From assembly GCA_964396555.1 (NCBI GenBank), contig CAYNFX010000002.1:1-60314 (forward strand): 60,314 nt of DNA, in the 5' to 3' direction. The DNA is from Geofilum sp964396555 (lineage in GTDB: Bacteria > Bacteroidota > Bacteroidia > Bacteroidales > Marinilabiliaceae). Made by a program: the position numbers and the translations under genes. Of the stretch, positions 43,947 through 53,859 are shown one piece after another; positions within the stretch are counted from its first letter, which is position 1; each line of letters opens with the position of its first letter. The notes beneath the pieces were generated by a model. It searched no databases. It had not been told where the DNA came from and saw nothing but the letters and a program-made list of their open reading frames with translations.

Positions 43947-44846
43947 CTAAATGTCCCCTTCTTTGCTAGCATCAAAGAGAGTTCTCTTCTCCTCAGCAGT
44001 AAGGCTCTCATAACCATTGCTTTTTATCTTTTCAAGGATGCGATCCAGTTCTTTCTGTCTGCGCACCTTCAGAGCATTGTATTCGTAATCGGTCAGAGGC
44101 CTTTTATGGGCAACAGACAACTTTGGCTTTCGGGATAATTTGTTCTTGACATCTTGCAACGGTGAAGTCAAAAAGGTCCTGCTGTCTGGCAGTCCTTTTA
44201 TAGTCCATCTCCAGCCAAGTAGCATTCCGGCAAGTGCACCGCCAATATGTGCCAGGTGTCCGCCGGTATTGTTCAGATTAGAAATACTGATCATGTCTAT
44301 AATAAGCGCAGTAAGAGCTATATACTTCAACCTTACTTCACCGAAGAAGAGCAGATAGACCTTGTGGTTGGGCTTATACTTTGCCACTGTAAACAACACA
44401 GCCATAACTGATGCAGATGCTCCCATAAGAATGGCATTGCCATTGCCGTAAAAAGCCGGTAGAAAGTTGTAAGCAAGGAAGAAGGCAAGAGCTCCTGCCA
44501 GACCCCCTATAAGATATGTACGTAAAAGGTAGCTCTCGCCAATCAGGTGAATGAACAACCTACCAAACCAGTACAGATAAAGTACATTAAACAAAAGGTG
44601 CAGGAAGTCGAAATGCAGGAACATATATGTGACGGGAGTCCAGAAATGCCCAAGCAGCTCAAGATAATCAGCCGGTACACTTAAGACTGCCAACCAGGGA
44701 TGTATCATAGCTGGCTGATGTCCCATCAGCACCATAAACAGCTGAATAAACCTGAAGATCAGGAATGTCCCTATGTTTACATAAATCAAGCGGGTAAGGA
44801 CACTACCATATTTGAAAGAATCCCGTATTTCAGAACTTATCGACAT
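43947..44846 (-). CDS. Rhomboid-family intramembrane protease (second copy)
   Basis: The 299-residue protein has about six membrane segments and a soluble, charged C-terminal tail of about 80 residues. The catalytic Ser is probably Ser144 in GASASV (the usual GASG has become GASA), and the His is His200 in GGHLAHIGG. An HLLFNVLYLYWFG segment provides the His and Asn of TM2. Rhomboids cleave membrane proteins within or near the bilayer. It lies 9 bp downstream of the other rhomboid gene. Activity is likely but the altered GxSx should be noted. Confidence 0.88.
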   Translation of the reverse strand: MSISSEIRDSFKYGSVLTRLIYVNIGTFLIFRFIQLFMVLMGHQPAMIHPWLAVLSVPADYLELLGHFWTPVTYMFLHFDFLHLLFNVLYLYWFGRLFIHLIGESYLLRTYLIGGLAGALAFFLAYNFLPAFYGNGNAILMGASASVMAVLFTVAKYKPNHKVYLLFFGEVRLKYIALTALIIDMISISNLNNTGGHLAHIGGALAGMLLGWRWTIKGLPDSRTFLTSPLQDVKNKLSRKPKLSVAHKRPLTDYEYNALKVRRQKELDRILEKIKSNGYESLTAEEKRTLFDASKEGDI

Positions 44847-44855
44847 AGCTGCACT

Positions 44856-45692
44856 TTAATATACTCCTTTCTTACGCCAATACTTGATAAGGAAAAAGCC
44901 AAATAGCATACCTCCAAGGTGGGCAAAGTGTGCCACGTTATCGCCTGAGAAGTTGGCTACTCCAAGGAACAACTCTATCACCCCGTATATTATTACAAAG
45001 TACTTTGCTTTGATGGGCATCGGGGGAATCATTAAAAACAAAACAGTGTTGGGGAAAAGCATTCCGAATGCCAGCAGAATACCGAAAACTGCGCCTGACG
45101 CTCCTACAGTAGCGTAGGCATTAAGGTGGCGGGCAAAGTCAGCACCATAGTTGTAAACATACTCCTTAGACAGTCCTATAGCCAACTCTGGGTTGGTGTT
45201 TATAAGTCCATTGTAAGCGTTTTCAAAAGCAATATAGGCGCTTTGGTTTATCATCGGTGCCTTTGCAAGAAAAGCGAGCAGGTTTTCGTGTGATGGGTTA
45301 TTTAGATAGAATGTTACAGCATTCAATACAGGCTGTACATCTATCATTTGCACGAGAATCTGTATTAGCCCGGCTCCTATTCCTGTTGCCAGATAGTAGA
45401 GCAGGAATCTTTTAGGTCCCCACACCATTTCGAGCATCCTACCAAACATGAATAGTGCAAACATATTGAAGAACAGGTGTGAGGGCTGGGGATATGCATG
45501 CAGAAACATATAGGTAATCAGCTGATACGGTTTGAAGTAGTCCGCAACAGGTACATGTAGTCCCAGATAATCTTCTATCCTTATATTAAAACGGGAATAC
45601 AAGACTATGGATGCAAAGAAGAACAGTACATTAATTATCAGTAGGTTTTTCACTACCGGGGGCATGCCAAATGGCGCTGGTCTGAAACTCAT
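44856..45692 (-). CDS. Rhomboid-family intramembrane protease (first copy)
   Basis: The 278-residue protein has six or more membrane segments, with the Ser199 of GASGAVFG and the His258 of HFAHLGG, and SHLFFNMFALFMFGRMLE in TM2. Between TM3 and the Ser-bearing segment is an insertion of about 75 residues (118-192), longer than in GlpG. It is first of a rhomboid pair, 37 bp after mutL. The two paralogues differ mainly in the insertion (here) and the tail (second copy). Confidence 0.92.
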   Translation of the reverse strand: MSFRPAPFGMPPVVKNLLIINVLFFFASIVLYSRFNIRIEDYLGLHVPVADYFKPYQLITYMFLHAYPQPSHLFFNMFALFMFGRMLEMVWGPKRFLLYYLATGIGAGLIQILVQMIDVQPVLNAVTFYLNNPSHENLLAFLAKAPMINQSAYIAFENAYNGLINTNPELAIGLSKEYVYNYGADFARHLNAYATVGASGAVFGILLAFGMLFPNTVLFLMIPPMPIKAKYFVIIYGVIELFLGVANFSGDNVAHFAHLGGMLFGFFLIKYWRKKGVY

Positions 45693-45729
45693 ATTCCTTC
45701 GTGTTATTAGCTATTCAGCAAATTTAAAC

Positions 45730-47595
45730 TTATCTAAACCACTTTTCAACCTCTTCATTCTTAACAATAGTAAATACCCGTTTGCCTGTCGGGGTATAGG
45801 CCGGGGTGTTGCACTGGAATAGCTTAGCCACAAGTATAGTCATATCTTCAGCCGAGAGCCGTTCGCCTGCCTTCATGCAGGCGTTGCGGGCCATAATTGC
45901 AGCGAGCTGTTCTCTTACTTCCAAAGATGCATCCTTTTCTCCACTTTTGTACGCTTCAAGTAGCTGGTCCAGAAAAGAAATTGTGCGGGAATTATCAAAT
46001 TCTTCAGGGATTCCGCTAATCGCAAAGATGCCTGGTTCGGTTTCTCTTATATCAAATCCGAATGTCTCCAGGTCTTCCATAATATCCTTCATTAGAACCG
46101 CGTCATCAGTGTCAGGATGAAGGATTTCGGGGAAAAGCAATTGTTGGGTTGCCGACTTGCCTGACCTGATTGTGTTTATGAAGCGTTCGAACAAAACACG
46201 CTCATGGGCCCTTCGCTGGTCGATAATCATCAATCCTGACCTTACGGGGGTCAGGATATACTTATTCTTTATCTGGAAGAAAGTCGCATCCTCAACTGGC
46301 CTGTCATGTTCAATTCCGCCCATCGATGTCTGTACATCGCTTTCATTACCTTTTGAAGGGAGAAGGATTATTTCATCCTCGTCATCATTATCTGCTCCGG
46401 CAACTTCTCCGCCTTTTTCAAACCCTTTGTACAGTTCCTCCCAGTCGGGTATAACAGCGGACTGGGACCTGTGATAGGTCGATTCCTGCCTAAAGGGGTT
46501 GTAATAAGGGTTGAAGCTGATTTGCGGCGGATGAATTTCGGTAGGGTTAAAACCTACAGGAATGTCGATCTGTCCTTCAGTATCAAAGTCAATCGAGGGC
46601 ACTATGCTATGTTTGCCAAGGCTCTCGCGTATGGCTGAGTTGAGTATCTTCCAGATCAGCTGCTCATCTTCAAATTTGATCTCCGTCTTTGTCGGGTGGA
46701 TGTTGACGTCGATCTTTTCCGGGTCTATCTCGAGGTAAATATAATATGCCGGATATGCATCCGAAGAGATAAGGTTGGCATAGGCATCCATCACTGCTTT
46801 ATGCATATATGAATGGCGCATAAAGCGATTGTTTACAAAGAAGTACTGGTTGCCAATAGTCTTTCTGGCACCCTGCGGGGTGCCTATAAACCCGTAGATA
46901 TGCACCACTGAGGTTTCAATATTAACAGGAATATGTTGCTTGTTGTTTTGTTTTCCGGCAATTGCATCAATTCTCTGGCGGTGGTTTTCCGGTTTCAGGT
47001 TGAGCAGGGGTTGGTCATTGTGCAGGAGCATGAACCCAATCTCCGGGTTAGCCAGAGCAACGCGGTGCATCTCGCTGATAATGTAACGCAGCTCGGTAGC
47101 ATTGGATTTAAGGAAACGCCTTCGGGCAGGGACGTTGAAGAAGAGGTTTCTAATCAAAAAGTTGCTGCCCTTGTCGCAGGCAATCGGTTTTTGGCTTTCT
47201 ACCTTTGAGCCGGAAATAACAATCTGTGTTCCCAGGTCTGAATCAGTAGATCTGGTTCTTAGCTCGACCTGAGCGATTGCTGCGATAGAAGCAAGGGCTT
47301 CCCCGCGGAAGCCCATGGTTCTTATAGAGAAAAGATCGTCTGCTGATCTGATTTTAGATGTGGCGTGGCGGTCAAAGGCAATACGTGCATCAGTCTCACT
47401 CATTCCCATCCCGTTATCGATCACCTGGATAAGAGTTCTTCCGGCATCCTTAACAATTACCCTAATATCAGTAGCCCCGGCATCCAGTGCATTCTCCACA
47501 AGCTCCTTGACGACAGAGGCCGGCCGTTGTATTACTTCACCGGCAGCGATCTGGTTGGCTACCGAATCGGGCAAGAGTTGAATCAAATCTGGCAT
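45730..47595 (-). CDS. mutL: DNA mismatch repair protein MutL
   Basis: The 621-residue protein has the GHKL ATPase motifs in order: ELVENALDAGATDI, DNGMGMSETDARIAFDRHATSK, and TMGFRGEALASIAA. A variable, acidic linker (about 335-430) follows, then the C-terminal dimerisation domain. The endonuclease motif DQHA(x)2E(x)4E reads DQRRAHERVLFE, and the later CPHGRP site reads NTPAYTPTGKRV, so the metal site looks incomplete. MutL links MutS to downstream repair steps. It precedes the rhomboid genes and follows a small membrane-protein gene by 61 bp. Confidence 0.94.
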   Translation of the reverse strand: MPDLIQLLPDSVANQIAAGEVIQRPASVVKELVENALDAGATDIRVIVKDAGRTLIQVIDNGMGMSETDARIAFDRHATSKIRSADDLFSIRTMGFRGEALASIAAIAQVELRTRSTDSDLGTQIVISGSKVESQKPIACDKGSNFLIRNLFFNVPARRRFLKSNATELRYIISEMHRVALANPEIGFMLLHNDQPLLNLKPENHRQRIDAIAGKQNNKQHIPVNIETSVVHIYGFIGTPQGARKTIGNQYFFVNNRFMRHSYMHKAVMDAYANLISSDAYPAYYIYLEIDPEKIDVNIHPTKTEIKFEDEQLIWKILNSAIRESLGKHSIVPSIDFDTEGQIDIPVGFNPTEIHPPQISFNPYYNPFRQESTYHRSQSAVIPDWEELYKGFEKGGEVAGADNDDEDEIILLPSKGNESDVQTSMGGIEHDRPVEDATFFQIKNKYILTPVRSGLMIIDQRRAHERVLFERFINTIRSGKSATQQLLFPEILHPDTDDAVLMKDIMEDLETFGFDIRETEPGIFAISGIPEEFDNSRTISFLDQLLEAYKSGEKDASLEVREQLAAIMARNACMKAGERLSAEDMTILVAKLFQCNTPAYTPTGKRVFTIVKNEEVEKWFR

Positions 47596-47656
47596 GTATT
47601 CCTGACTCTCTTTATTGCAATATCAGTGTTCAGTTTATCTGTGAGACCCAAATAAA

Positions 47657-47953
47657 TCAGAATTTAATCATGAAAAAGGTTATTGCTGCAAGCAGCAGTA
47701 TCCAGACAAGCAGTCGGCGGTTTGATTTCCTTACTGCTTTTTGTCTGTATTCAAAGAGTCCGGGGTTGCCCCGTCGCATGGCTCCCTTCACCCTGGATTC
47801 TATACCGGATGTTGAATAGTCTCCGTCAAGAAGTCCAAGTTCTGCCTTTATGCGCCTTTCGCGTTCCTCCCGTTCTTCCTTTGCAGGATCCCAGTAGAGG
47901 GGTTTGTGATTGAAAGAGCGTGCTTGCTGTGTACTGAAATTAAAGAGCCCCAT
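47657..47953 (-). CDS. Small tail-anchored protein next to mutL
   Basis: The 98-residue protein has a charged N-terminal part (KEEREERERRIKAEL) and one hydrophobic segment at the C terminus (RLLVWILLLAAITFFMI), so it is probably a tail-anchored membrane protein. It begins MGLFNFSTQQARSFNHKPLYWDP. Proteins of this kind are found beside mutL in Bacteroidota, where some are labelled riboflavin synthase beta without reason. The function is unknown. A TATTTTTG box at 47975-47982 may be its promoter. Confidence 0.75.
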   Translation of the reverse strand: MGLFNFSTQQARSFNHKPLYWDPAKEEREERERRIKAELGLLDGDYSTSGIESRVKGAMRRGNPGLFEYRQKAVRKSNRRLLVWILLLAAITFFMIKF

Positions 47954-47974
47954 AGCTGATATTTTAGATTATTA

Positions 47975-47982
47975 CAAAAATA
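47975..47982 (-). promoter_or_regulatory. Promoter box before the 98-residue gene and mutL
   Basis: The minus strand has TATTTTTG, matching TAnnTTTG, 21 bp before the ATG at 47953. The divergent yifB start lies 100 bp away. Confidence 0.45.
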
Positions 47983-48056
47983 CAAAAACCTTGTATTCTT
48001 TACCGAATATTAATACCTTTAATATCCTTAACAACACGAAACCAACCCTAATCAGC

Positions 48057-49595
48057 ATGTTAGTTAAGACTTTCGGAGCTGCAGTTGCAGGTATAGATGC
48101 CATCCTTATCACTATCGAGGTTGATATATCGCGCGGCATTCGTTTTTTTCTGGTCGGCCTTCCTGACAATGCCGTAAAGGAGAGTCAGCAAAGGATAGAA
48201 TCAGTGTTCAGATTGTTTGGGTATGCCTGGCCTGGCAGAAAGATAGTGATAAATATGGCTCCTGCTGATACGAGGAAGGAGGGTTCTGCCTACGATCTGC
48301 CGCTTGCAATAGGGATACTTGCAGCCGATGAACAGATATCTTCAGACCGCGTAGGTGATTATCTGATGATGGGGGAGCTGTCTCTCGACGGCAGTCTTAA
48401 ACCCATTAAAGGTGCATTGCCCGTTGCTATTTGTGCAAAGGAAAACGACTTTAAGGGCATCATACTTCCCAGTGCCAACGCTAGAGAGGCATCTGTGGTT
48501 GAAGGTTTAGAGGTCTACGGAGCTGAGGACATTGGGCAGGTGATCGGATTTCTAAATAGAGAGCTTCAGCTAGAGCCTGTTAAGTTTGATCTCGAGAGGG
48601 AGTTGATGGGTCATGCCTCTTCACACGAAATGGATCTGGCAGATGTAAAGGGTCAGGAAAGTGTGAAGCGTGCTCTTGAGGTAGCTGCAGCCGGAGGGCA
48701 CAATATGATTATGATTGGTGCTCCTGGTAGCGGTAAGTCTATGATTGCCAAGCGACTTGCCACGATTCTACCACCGATGCAGCTTAGCGAGGCTCTTGAA
48801 ACGACCAAGATACACTCAGTGGCCGGTAAGATGAATGGAGAGAGGGCTTTGCTTACACAGCGTCCTTTCAGATCCCCACACCATACGATATCCAGCATTG
48901 CCTTAGTTGGTGGAGGTAGCTATCCTCAGCCCGGTGAGATATCCCTGGCTCATAACGGGGTGCTATTTCTAGATGAGCTGCCTGAGTTTAGCCGTACTGT
49001 GCTTGAGGTGCTAAGGCAGCCTCTTGAGGACAGGGAAATCACCATCTCCCGAGCAAAGGTGTCTCTTAAGTACCCTGCTTCTTTTATGCTTGTCGCAAGT
49101 ATGAATCCCTGTCCCTGTGGCTACTACAACCACCCTGACAAGGAGTGTACATGTTCACCCGGCATGGTTCAGAAATACTTGAGTCGTATATCTGGACCCC
49201 TGCTCGACAGAATAGATATCCATATAGAAGTTGTGCCTGTTCCTTTTGAAAAACTGGCATCCGGTCCACAGGCAGAGCGTAGCGAGGATGTACGTGGCCG
49301 GGTTATCAAGGCCCGCGATATACAGCACTTACGCTTTAAGGATTATCCCTCTGTGCATTGTAATGCGCAAATGAGTAGTAAGTTGCTCAGAAAGTATGCA
49401 GTGCCTGATGTTGCGGGTGCTTCCATCCTCAGGAATGCAATGGAAAAGCTTGGCCTCTCGGCCAGAGCCTATGATAGAATTCTGAAATTGTCACGTACGA
49501 TTGCCGACCTGGAAGGGTCGGAAAAAATCAGTGCTCATCATGTTGCAGAGGCTGTACAATACAGAAGCCTTGACAGATCCGGCTGGGCTGGGTGA
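48057..49595 (+). CDS. YifB/ComM-family AAA+ ATPase (Mg-chelatase-like)
   Basis: I use the ATG at 48057 (MLVKTFGAAVAGIDA, 512 residues); the frame stays open upstream but the extension has no family match. Residues 1-170 form the Lon-protease-like N-terminal domain. The AAA+ module has Walker A GAPGSGKS (221-228), the Walker B region LFLDELPEF, and a cysteine-rich segment NPCPCGYYNHPDKECTC. ComM is a branch-migration helicase needed for efficient natural transformation in other bacteria. The gene alone does not prove competence here. Confidence 0.92.
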   Translation: MLVKTFGAAVAGIDAILITIEVDISRGIRFFLVGLPDNAVKESQQRIESVFRLFGYAWPGRKIVINMAPADTRKEGSAYDLPLAIGILAADEQISSDRVGDYLMMGELSLDGSLKPIKGALPVAICAKENDFKGIILPSANAREASVVEGLEVYGAEDIGQVIGFLNRELQLEPVKFDLERELMGHASSHEMDLADVKGQESVKRALEVAAAGGHNMIMIGAPGSGKSMIAKRLATILPPMQLSEALETTKIHSVAGKMNGERALLTQRPFRSPHHTISSIALVGGGSYPQPGEISLAHNGVLFLDELPEFSRTVLEVLRQPLEDREITISRAKVSLKYPASFMLVASMNPCPCGYYNHPDKECTCSPGMVQKYLSRISGPLLDRIDIHIEVVPVPFEKLASGPQAERSEDVRGRVIKARDIQHLRFKDYPSVHCNAQMSSKLLRKYAVPDVAGASILRNAMEKLGLSARAYDRILKLSRTIADLEGSEKISAHHVAEAVQYRSLDRSGWAG

Positions 49596-49695
49596 ACCTC
49601 TTTCCCTGTCTTTTGTTTAATGCCTGATTGCAAAGCACAAGAATTGGCAAAGTGAAGTAAATAGCTTTTCTTTGTGCGTCAAATAAGTAATTCAG

Positions 49696-50397
49696 ATGAG
49701 TAAACAGAAAAAAACAAAGCCGATGTCCTCTAATGTATTAATGGATCCAATAGGCCGTCTGATGGGGCTGCGTTATAAGTCTCACCCCTGGCATGGTATT
49801 GATATAGGTAACAATGCTCCGGATATAGTAATGTGTTTTATTGAGGTAGTGCCCACTGATACTATCAAGTATGAGATAGATAAGGAGAGTGGCTATCTGA
49901 GGATCGACAGGCCTCAGAAGTATTCAAATGTGGTACCTTCTCTTTATGGTTTTATACCGCAAACCTATTGCGGACCAGGAGTTGGTAAGTTATGTGAAGA
50001 CAAAACCGGTAGAAAGGATATCAAGGGTGATGGTGACCCGTTAGATATCTGCGTATTGACAGAGAAAGACGTGATGCACGGCGATATCATAGCTGAGGCT
50101 ATCCCTATTGGGGGATTCAGGATGATAGATGGTGATGCTGCTGATGATAAGATTATCTCAGTTTTGAAGGGTGACGTGATGTATGGTGGGGTAACAGATG
50201 TAGCAGAACTGCCAGAACTTGTTCTTGAAAGGCTAAAGCACTACTTTTTGACTTACAAGGATATGCCGGGCATGAACAGGGCATCCGAGATAACTCATGT
50301 CTATAACGCCGAGGAGGCACGCGAAGTAATCACAGCCTCGATGCTGGATTATGAGGCCCGTTTCGAGAAACTGCGTAATGCGCTTCAATCTTATTGA
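49696..50397 (+). CDS. ppa: Inorganic pyrophosphatase, family I
   Basis: The 233-residue protein has YEIDKESGYLRIDRP, YGFIPQTYCG and the metal-binding GDGDPLDICVLTE motif. It hydrolyses pyrophosphate to phosphate, driving biosynthetic reactions. It is longer than E. coli Ppa (176 residues), with an extended N terminus and C terminus, as in other Bacteroidota. It stands alone, 100 bp after yifB, with a strong terminator 27 bp downstream. Confidence 0.94.
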   Translation: MSKQKKTKPMSSNVLMDPIGRLMGLRYKSHPWHGIDIGNNAPDIVMCFIEVVPTDTIKYEIDKESGYLRIDRPQKYSNVVPSLYGFIPQTYCGPGVGKLCEDKTGRKDIKGDGDPLDICVLTEKDVMHGDIIAEAIPIGGFRMIDGDAADDKIISVLKGDVMYGGVTDVAELPELVLERLKHYFLTYKDMPGMNRASEITHVYNAEEAREVITASMLDYEARFEKLRNALQSY

Positions 50398-50423
50398 TTT
50401 GGAGTCTTGCACCAGGATGAAAT

Positions 50424-50459
50424 AAAAACACTCAGAAGCCTCGGCTTCTGAGTGTTTTT
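50424..50459. terminator. Terminator between ppa and the ABC transporter gene
   Basis: A 17-bp perfect stem (core CACTCAGAAGCC with GGCTTCTGAGTG) and a 2-nt loop are flanked by A and T runs. It fits ppa on the plus strand and the ABC gene on the minus strand, 23 bp after the latter's stop. Confidence 0.93.
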
Positions 50460-50482
50460 TTGTTTTGTCTGACATAGTTTGC

Positions 50483-53400
50483 TTAGGTACCCAGACGTTG
50501 CAGTCGCTTGTTGAGCTGACGTAATCTGAATGTGTTGAAGTAGTCAATTATTCTTCTCAGGATGTCAAGGTAGAGCGTCACATAGAGCATTCCTACACCA
50601 AGCCAGATTACTATCATGTTGAACAGGGGGGTGGGAACTGTCAGAGGACCAAATTCCTTATAGGCTGCATAAAAATGGGAGCGTCCCCACTTACCTTTGG
50701 CTTCACGGTAAACCGGGTGAGACTTCTGAATAAAGCGGTCACCAACAAGTTCAAACTGCTTAACCTGTCTGCGTTCCATCATCCAGTCTGCCAAGGCTTC
50801 GTTGAAGTTTGCCCTTTTTAGAGCTATTACATCATTGACAGAAGAAATACGCACCAAAGAATCTATCTTACTGTCCTTGAGAGTTGAGTAACGGTGATAT
50901 ATGCGGTTGTATGCCGACTGTCTGTTAAGCAGCATTTTGTTAATGCTCTCGTGCAGTGCTGCAGTGTACTCAATTTGAGATTGCTTACTCAATTGATCAG
51001 CAGCTTGTTTTCCTTCATCTCCAAACATTTCTCTGAGTGTATTGGCAAGGGGCGCATTATGTTTCTTGACAGTCTCCATTTCGCCCCTCTCATATGCCCA
51101 GCGACATGCGTCATTGAGCTTGATAAGTTCGGGGATAAGGGTACTGCTGTAATAGGAGCTGCGGCTCATCTCCATCTCTTCCTCAAAGAAGTTGTTCTGG
51201 TAACTGTTATTCTTGAATTGCTCCACAGCAAGAGCTTCGTATGACCAACGTGTTACCATCATATCTCCTAAACGGGGTACATACTCCTTGGAGCTGATTG
51301 AACTGTGGAGTTTGTCAAAGCTAACTATAGTACCGCTAAAAAGAAGGTGCGGTACAAGTATTAAAGGAATCAGAACATAGATGGCGACCACCGAGTTCAG
51401 ACCGCTGCTTATGTTGAGGCCAAGCATGTTGGCAAAGCATGATGTAGAAAACAATATGATCCAGTACTGAAGTGTGAGTCCTTGTATCTCAAGCACAGAA
51501 TTTCCAATTAGCACAAAACTCAGGGACTGGATTGCAGAGATACAAAACAGTACGAATATTTTGCTGTTTAGAAAGCTAAACCGGCTTAGGTTTAGGAATG
51601 ATTCCCTCTTTCTAAGACGTCTGTCGCGAATAATCTCTTCAGCACTAACATTAAGTCCGATAAATAGAGATACAACCACACACATAAAGAGATATGCGGG
51701 GATATTTACATTTTCAGAGAAGACATACAGGTTGGGATTACCTTCTGCTCCTGCAAGAAACTTGATAAAGAACGACAGGATAATTGCCAGTATGGGGGCT
51801 TCAAGTATGTTGATTGCGAGATATTGCCTGTCCTTGAGTTTGGACAAAGCATCACGCATAGCAAATATCTTAAATTGCTTCCATCTGTTTGGTATCCTAA
51901 AGCGGTTGTGGGGAAGAGCCTCTTTCTTCTCAAGGTCACGCTTTTCCTTCCATTCGAATTTGGTCTCAAAATTTTCAAGGTACAATTTATACCATTCCTC
52001 AGGACTGACTTTACGCTTCCGTATCAGTTTGCCGTAAGGGTTGACTATCCTTGCCTCGACAATACGCAACAACTGTTCTGTCTTCACATTACCGCAGGCA
52101 TAGCATTCCCTTTCCTCAGGGTTGACATAGTTTGCAGCCCTCTTGAAATAGACAATGGCATCGATAGGATTACCATTATAGATGATACGACCTCCCTTGT
52201 CAATCATCAGGAGTTTGTCGANNNNNNNNNNNNNNNNNNNNNNNNNNNNNNNNNNNNNNNNNNNNNNNNNNNNNNNNNNNNNNNNNNNNNNNNNNNNNNN
52301 NNNNNNNNNNNNNNNNNNNNNGGATTACCATTATAGATGATACGACCTCCCTTGTCAATCATCAGGAGTTTGTCGAGCATCTTGAACAGGTCAGACGAGG
52401 GTTGGTGTATATTGATTACAACCAGTTTTCCTTTAAGTACCTGTCTTTTGAGCAACAAAAGCACCTTCTCGGAGTCCATTGACGAGAGTCCGGAAGTCGG
52501 TTCATCAACAAAGAGTATAGCAGGTTCGCGAATCAGCTCAAGTGCCATGTTAAGGCGTTTGCGCTGACCTCCACTGAGGATCTTGTTTAGAGGGGTGCCT
52601 ACTACAAGGTCACGAGCCTCTACCAGATCGAAGTCCTCAAGTGCATCTTCAACCCTCTGTTTTATGGCTTCCTTTGACAGGTCGCTGAAGCACAGTCGGG
52701 CATTGAACCAAAGGTTTTCGAAAACCGTAAGTTCTTCCTTCAGAAGGTCTTCCTGCGGCACATATCCGATAAGGCCCTTAAGCGTTTCCTTATCCTCGTG
52801 AATGTCGTACCCGTTGATCAGGATGTGTCCTGTATTGGGTTTTAGATTTCCGTTTAGCAGGTTTAGGAGCGTGGACTTCCCGGTACCACTTCCTCCTATG
52901 ACACCGACAAGCTGCCCTGATCGTCCCGTAAAACTAAAGGGATGTATCGCTGTAAGATTATTGTTGAACTTGTAGGATACGTCAATGACCCTATAGATTA
53001 TACGTCCCTCTTCCTTATGACGCAGGAATTTCTCTGACACCCTAGTGTGATATACAGGAGGCATCAGGGAGGTCTTTATTACCGAACCAACGGCAAGGGT
53101 ATAAGGCCTGTCAGTCTCAACCTTATGTCCGTTGAGATAAAGGTTTCTTTCACCTGAATATCTGAAGATAAAAGTGTTGGTGCTCTTTACGTGAAGGACC
53201 CAGACAGTCACCTGTTGGGGTGGATTGTATAGAATCTTTATTTCAGGGTGAATATCCTCTTTATCTCCGGTGATAAGTAAGAGTTCGCTTTTATTGGGAA
53301 CCTCAAGAGGTTCTTTAAGAATAAAGCTCTTCAGGTTTTGATAATCCGCAGGTTCTATCTTAAAGCAATCTGCCAGCAAGTCAACCAGACGAATCTCATC

Positions 53401-53751
53401 ATCACCGATTTCCTCATCTTTTTTGAGGAAATCTAGCAACTGAGAGAACAGGACAATTTTGGGCTCCTGTTCAAGCTCAGTATTAATCTTTGTCGCGATA
53501 TTAAGTATGCGGTTGAGGTTGTCGCTTGACTGCTTATCCTTGAGTTCCTGATTATTGCTGCCAACCTCTGAGTGATAGCGATTGAGATATACCTCGAAGC
53601 GGCCGAGGTATTGATCTACATATTCGCTGCTGAATTGTCTTGAAAGAAAATCCTTGACACGGGAGTATGCCCTGCCTGTTTGCCTCTCTTTCCTGATGTC
53701 GGTGAGCAAAGCAAACAGCTGCATTAATGCTTCAAGCAGGGTCTCACTCAT
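50483..53751 (-). CDS. ABC half-transporter (ABCG-like) with TerB-like and FHA-like N-terminal regions, split by an assembly gap
   Basis: The frame is broken only by the N gap at 52222-52321. Removing the Ns and one copy of the duplicated 55 bp leaves 3114 bp, exactly 1038 codons. The reading order is: residues 1-145 helical, similar to a TerB domain (EEIGDDEIRLVDLLADCF); about 165-240 beta-rich, FHA-like (RNLYLNGHKVETDRPYTLAVGSVI); ABC domain with Walker A GGSGTGKS (286-293), LSGGQRKRL and FVDEPTSGLSS; then a CYAC segment and an ABC2-type membrane part with about six hydrophobic segments and a large soluble loop of about 220 residues. The substrate is unknown. Confidence 0.85.
52167..52376. 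other. Scaffold gap flanked by identical 55-bp ends
   Basis: Bases 52167-52221 and 52322-52376 are identical over 55 bp, with 100 Ns between them. Both copies encode the same residues of the ABC protein (MIDKGGRIIYNGN). Collapsing one copy and the Ns restores the frame, so the genome very likely has no gap here. Confidence 0.9.
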
Positions 53752-53781
53752 GATTTTTTGTAACTTATTCTCTGGTTTTTT

Positions 53782-53810
53782 AGGAGCCCGGGCCTAATGG
53801 CCCGGGTCCT
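53782..53810. other. GC-rich hairpin between the uxuA and ABC genes
   Basis: An 8-bp CCCGGGCC/GGCCCGGG stem extended by AGGA/TCCT with one bulged G, and a TAAT loop. No U-tract follows on the minus strand, so it is not a clean terminator. It may protect the 3' end of the uxu transcript or slow read-through. Confidence 0.6.
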
Positions 53811-53859
53811 AGTCGTCCTTTTATTACTGCGTGAAGATAAGAAAAAATCCAAAGAATAA

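Noticed and set aside
52167..52376. A genuine 55-bp direct duplication or frameshifted pseudogene in the ABC transporter
   Set aside because: The copies abut an N run, encode the same residues, and collapsing them restores the frame exactly; an assembly artefact is simpler.
53782..53810. Rho-independent terminator of uxuA
   Set aside because: The stem is strong but an A-run, not a U-run, follows on the coding strand, so it was listed only as a hairpin.
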